A stretch of DNA of 6,446 nucleotides, taken from an uncultured Clostridia bacterium (lineage in GTDB: Bacteria; Bacillota; Clostridia; Lachnospirales; Lachnospiraceae). Location: positions 1-6,446 of the forward strand of contig CAMONF010000169.1 in assembly GCA_946620335.1 (NCBI GenBank), read 5' to 3'. Below, piece after piece: positions 4,198 through 6,446 of the stretch. Below the pieces are notes generated by a model that worked only from the letters and a program-made list of their open reading frames with translations, was not told the DNA's origin and searched no databases. Both the position numbers and the translations under genes were made by a program. The number at the start of each line of letters is the position of its first letter. The first letter of the stretch is position 1.

Positions 4198-6446
4198 ATC
4201 AACAAGCATAAGAACCATATCAAAATCAATGTCCGCGCCATCGCCCTGACAGTTCTGCTCACGATGCTGTTCATTATGATCGCCTGTACTGTCTTTGCCC
4301 TGGTGGTCATGCTCCGGGCGCCGCGGCTCGACACCATTGACGTGGAACCGGACGGTTACCGGTCGACCGTGGTGGACACCAACGGGGACGCCATCCTGAC
4401 TCTGTCGGGGGAGGAGTCCAACCGGATCTATGTTCAGCTGGCCTATATACCGGCGGACGTCCAGCACGCCTTCGTGGCCATCGAGGACGAGCGTTTTTAC
4501 GAGCATAGCGGCGTTGACTTAAGGGGTATCGTCCGGGCTGCCTGGACGGGCATCCGGACGGGAGATTTCTCCCAGGGCGCCAGCACCATCACCCAACAGC
4601 TTCTGAAAAACAACGTTTTCACGGATTGGATGGAAGAGAAGACCTTCCTTGACAAGGTGGTCAGGAAGCTCCAGGAGCAGTACCTGGCGGTGCGGCTCGA
4701 GCAGCAGGTCTCCAAGGGCTGGATCCTGGAGAACTACCTGAACACCATCAACCTCGGCGGCGGCAACTGGGGCGTCCAGACTGCCTCCCGCTACTACTTC
4801 CGCAAGGACGTCTCCGACCTGACTGTGTCCGAGGCAGCTGTCCTGGCGGGCATCGTCAAGGCGCCCACCACCTACAATCCGGTCAGAAATCCGGAGAAAA
4901 ATGCAGACCGCCGCAAGTGGGTCCTGAAGAAAATGCTGGAACAGGGCTACATCACCGACGCCGAATACCAGGAGGCTCTGGAGGACGACGTGTACAGCCG
5001 GATCCAGGAGCTCAACGAGAGCGGCCAGGGGACGGCGGAGATCTTCAGCTATTTCGAGGATGCTCTCATTTACAATATCGTCTCCGACCTCGAGAAGATC
5101 GGCTACACCGAGACCGAGGCCTGGGACCTCATCTACCGGGGTGGCCTGACCATTCAGGCCACGGTGGACCAGAACCTCCAGACCATCGCGGAGGAGGAAA
5201 TCAACAATTCCGCCAACTACAGCTCTGACGCCCAGGCGACCTGCGTGATCATCGACAACGAGACCGGGGAGGTCAGGGCCATGGTGGGCGGCCGGGGGGA
5301 GAAGACAGCCAGTCTCATTTTCAACAGAGCAATCTCCTCCATTCGGCAGCCGGGTTCCACCATCAAGGTCCTGGGCGAGTACGCGGCGGGCATCGACGCG
5401 GGCAGCTTCACTCTGGGCACCGTTTTTGACGACGCGCCTTACGAGTACAGCAACGGTACGACGATCCGCAACTCCGGCGAGGCCTACAGCGGACGGATCC
5501 CCCTCCGGCAGGCCATCGTCGAGTCCAGCAATGTGGTGGCTTTAAAGTGCTTCCAGCAGGTCGGCATGAACGCGGTCCTGGAGAAAATCGAGGGCTTCGG
5601 CATCACGACCCTGACCGACAAGGACAAGGTGGAGGCTCTGGCCATCGGCGGCACCTACGGCGGTGTCAGCAATTTTGAAATGACAGCCGCCTACAGCGCC
5701 ATCGCCCGCGGCGGCGTCTACATCGAACCGATTTACTACACCAAAGTCCTGGACAAGGACGGCAAGGTCCTTCTCAAGAACCGGGCTCATCGCCACGAGG
5801 TGGTCACCACGGCTACAGCGGAGCTGCTGACCGAGGCCATGGAGGATGTCGTTTCCTCCGGCACCGGTGTAGAGGCTTCATTTTCGGGCATGAGCCTGGC
5901 CGGCAAGAGCGGTACATCCTCCAATGTCCGCGACGCCTGGTTCATCGGCTACTCGCCCTACCTGACCTGCGGGGTCTGGGGCGGCTTCGATGACAATTCC
6001 GCCCAGGAGAGCAGCAACTATGTGAAGCTTTTGTGGAAGGCAATCATGTCCAGAGGACACGCGGGCCTTGCTGAAAAGCAGTTCAGGACCCGTGACGGTC
6101 TTGTGGCCTGCACCATCTGCAGCAAATGCGGACATCTGGCGGTCGAAGGTCTCTGCGATTCCACCCTCCAGGGGGACATGACCAGGACCGAGTACTTCAC
6201 ATCCGGTACACAGCCGACGGACCACTGCATCTGCCATGTGGCGGTGGACGTCTGCGACTCCACGGGCATGCTGGCTAATTCCTACTGCCCCTCCACGACC
6301 CATAAGGTATATCTGACCGAGGGCAGTGAGGGCACGCCGGACGCGGCCTTCGTGATTCCGGAGGAGCTCCGCGACGGAAGCGGCACCTGCACCACCCACA
6401 AGTCCACCTGGGATTCCTGGTTCAACCGGGAGGAAGAGGAGGACGA
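4198..6446 (+). CDS. Bifunctional class A penicillin-binding protein (PBP1A-like), 3' end outside window
   Basis: This membrane-anchored enzyme polymerises glycan strands from lipid II and cross-links their peptides. Numbered from the proposed AUC start, 749 residues are visible with no stop. A basic cytoplasmic tail (1-14) and one membrane helix (about 15-39) precede a GT51 glycosyltransferase domain with E96 in EDERFYEH, GASTITQQ at 127-134, RKLQEQYLAVRLE from 156 and ILENYLN from 176. The transpeptidase domain has S387-T-I-K390 with catalytic S387, S443-S-N445 and K570-S-G-T; the third motif is KSG rather than the commoner KTG. The exported tail has nine cysteines (638, 641, 644, 653, 677, 679, 686, 697, 731) and an acidic run at the window edge. 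The first in-frame ATG (4264) lies inside the membrane helix without a ribosome site. The function is secure; the start is not. Confidence 0.95.
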   Translation, partial: MNKHKNHIKINVRAIALTVLLTMLFIMIACTVFALVVMLRAPRLDTIDVEPDGYRSTVVDTNGDAILTLSGEESNRIYVQLAYIPADVQHAFVAIEDERFYEHSGVDLRGIVRAAWTGIRTGDFSQGASTITQQLLKNNVFTDWMEEKTFLDKVVRKLQEQYLAVRLEQQVSKGWILENYLNTINLGGGNWGVQTASRYYFRKDVSDLTVSEAAVLAGIVKAPTTYNPVRNPEKNADRRKWVLKKMLEQGYITDAEYQEALEDDVYSRIQELNESGQGTAEIFSYFEDALIYNIVSDLEKIGYTETEAWDLIYRGGLTIQATVDQNLQTIAEEEINNSANYSSDAQATCVIIDNETGEVRAMVGGRGEKTASLIFNRAISSIRQPGSTIKVLGEYAAGIDAGSFTLGTVFDDAPYEYSNGTTIRNSGEAYSGRIPLRQAIVESSNVVALKCFQQVGMNAVLEKIEGFGITTLTDKDKVEALAIGGTYGGVSNFEMTAAYSAIARGGVYIEPIYYTKVLDKDGKVLLKNRAHRHEVVTTATAELLTEAMEDVVSSGTGVEASFSGMSLAGKSGTSSNVRDAWFIGYSPYLTCGVWGGFDDNSAQESSNYVKLLWKAIMSRGHAGLAEKQFRTRDGLVACTICSKCGHLAVEGLCDSTLQGDMTRTEYFTSGTQPTDHCICHVAVDVCDSTGMLANSYCPSTTHKVYLTEGSEGTPDAAFVIPEELRDGSGTCTTHKSTWDSWFNREEEED

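Noticed and set aside
4143..4211. 22-codon ORF starting at ATG 4143 overlapping the penicillin-binding protein start
   Set aside because: It could be a leader peptide, but it has only a weak GCAGGG before it, is out of frame with the main gene, and its codons mainly spell the two Shine-Dalgarno sequences.

Overview
The window looks like a chromosomal housekeeping segment from a low-oxygen Gram-positive bacterium of the class Clostridia (Bacillota), possibly gut-associated and from the Oscillospirales or Lachnospirales. The grounds are strong AGGAGG ribosome sites, GC-rich genes with AT-rich gaps, a SEC-C/methionine aminopeptidase fusion, a Clostridia-like NudC, and a class A penicillin-binding protein with a cysteine-rich tail. 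The species cannot be named from sequence alone.

Layout, left to right: a repeat element (13-155); a promoter and map, methionine aminopeptidase (280-1155, +); a second repeat element (1156-1289); nudC, a zinc-ribbon Nudix NAD diphosphatase (1313-2149, +); a third repeat element between convergent genes (2155-2294); guaB, IMP dehydrogenase (2298-3800, -); a 397-base AT-rich divergent gap (3801-4197); and a bifunctional class A penicillin-binding protein (4198 to beyond the right edge, +), which has no ATG at the expected position.

The genes are metabolically diverse: N-terminal methionine removal, NAD(H) or NAD-cap turnover, guanine nucleotide synthesis and peptidoglycan synthesis. map and nudC may be co-transcribed, because I see no separate promoter for nudC. 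Nothing else links them as a system.

The main non-genic signal is a family of 28-base repeats, eight identical copies and one rearranged copy, arranged as three composite elements of about 130-140 bases. Each element has two units in one orientation and one in the other, at nearly constant spacing, and can form very long perfect hairpins. One element is inverted relative to another and is flanked by T runs on both strands, so it probably terminates both nudC and guaB. I did not find a defence system, CRISPR array, transposase, tRNA or rRNA.
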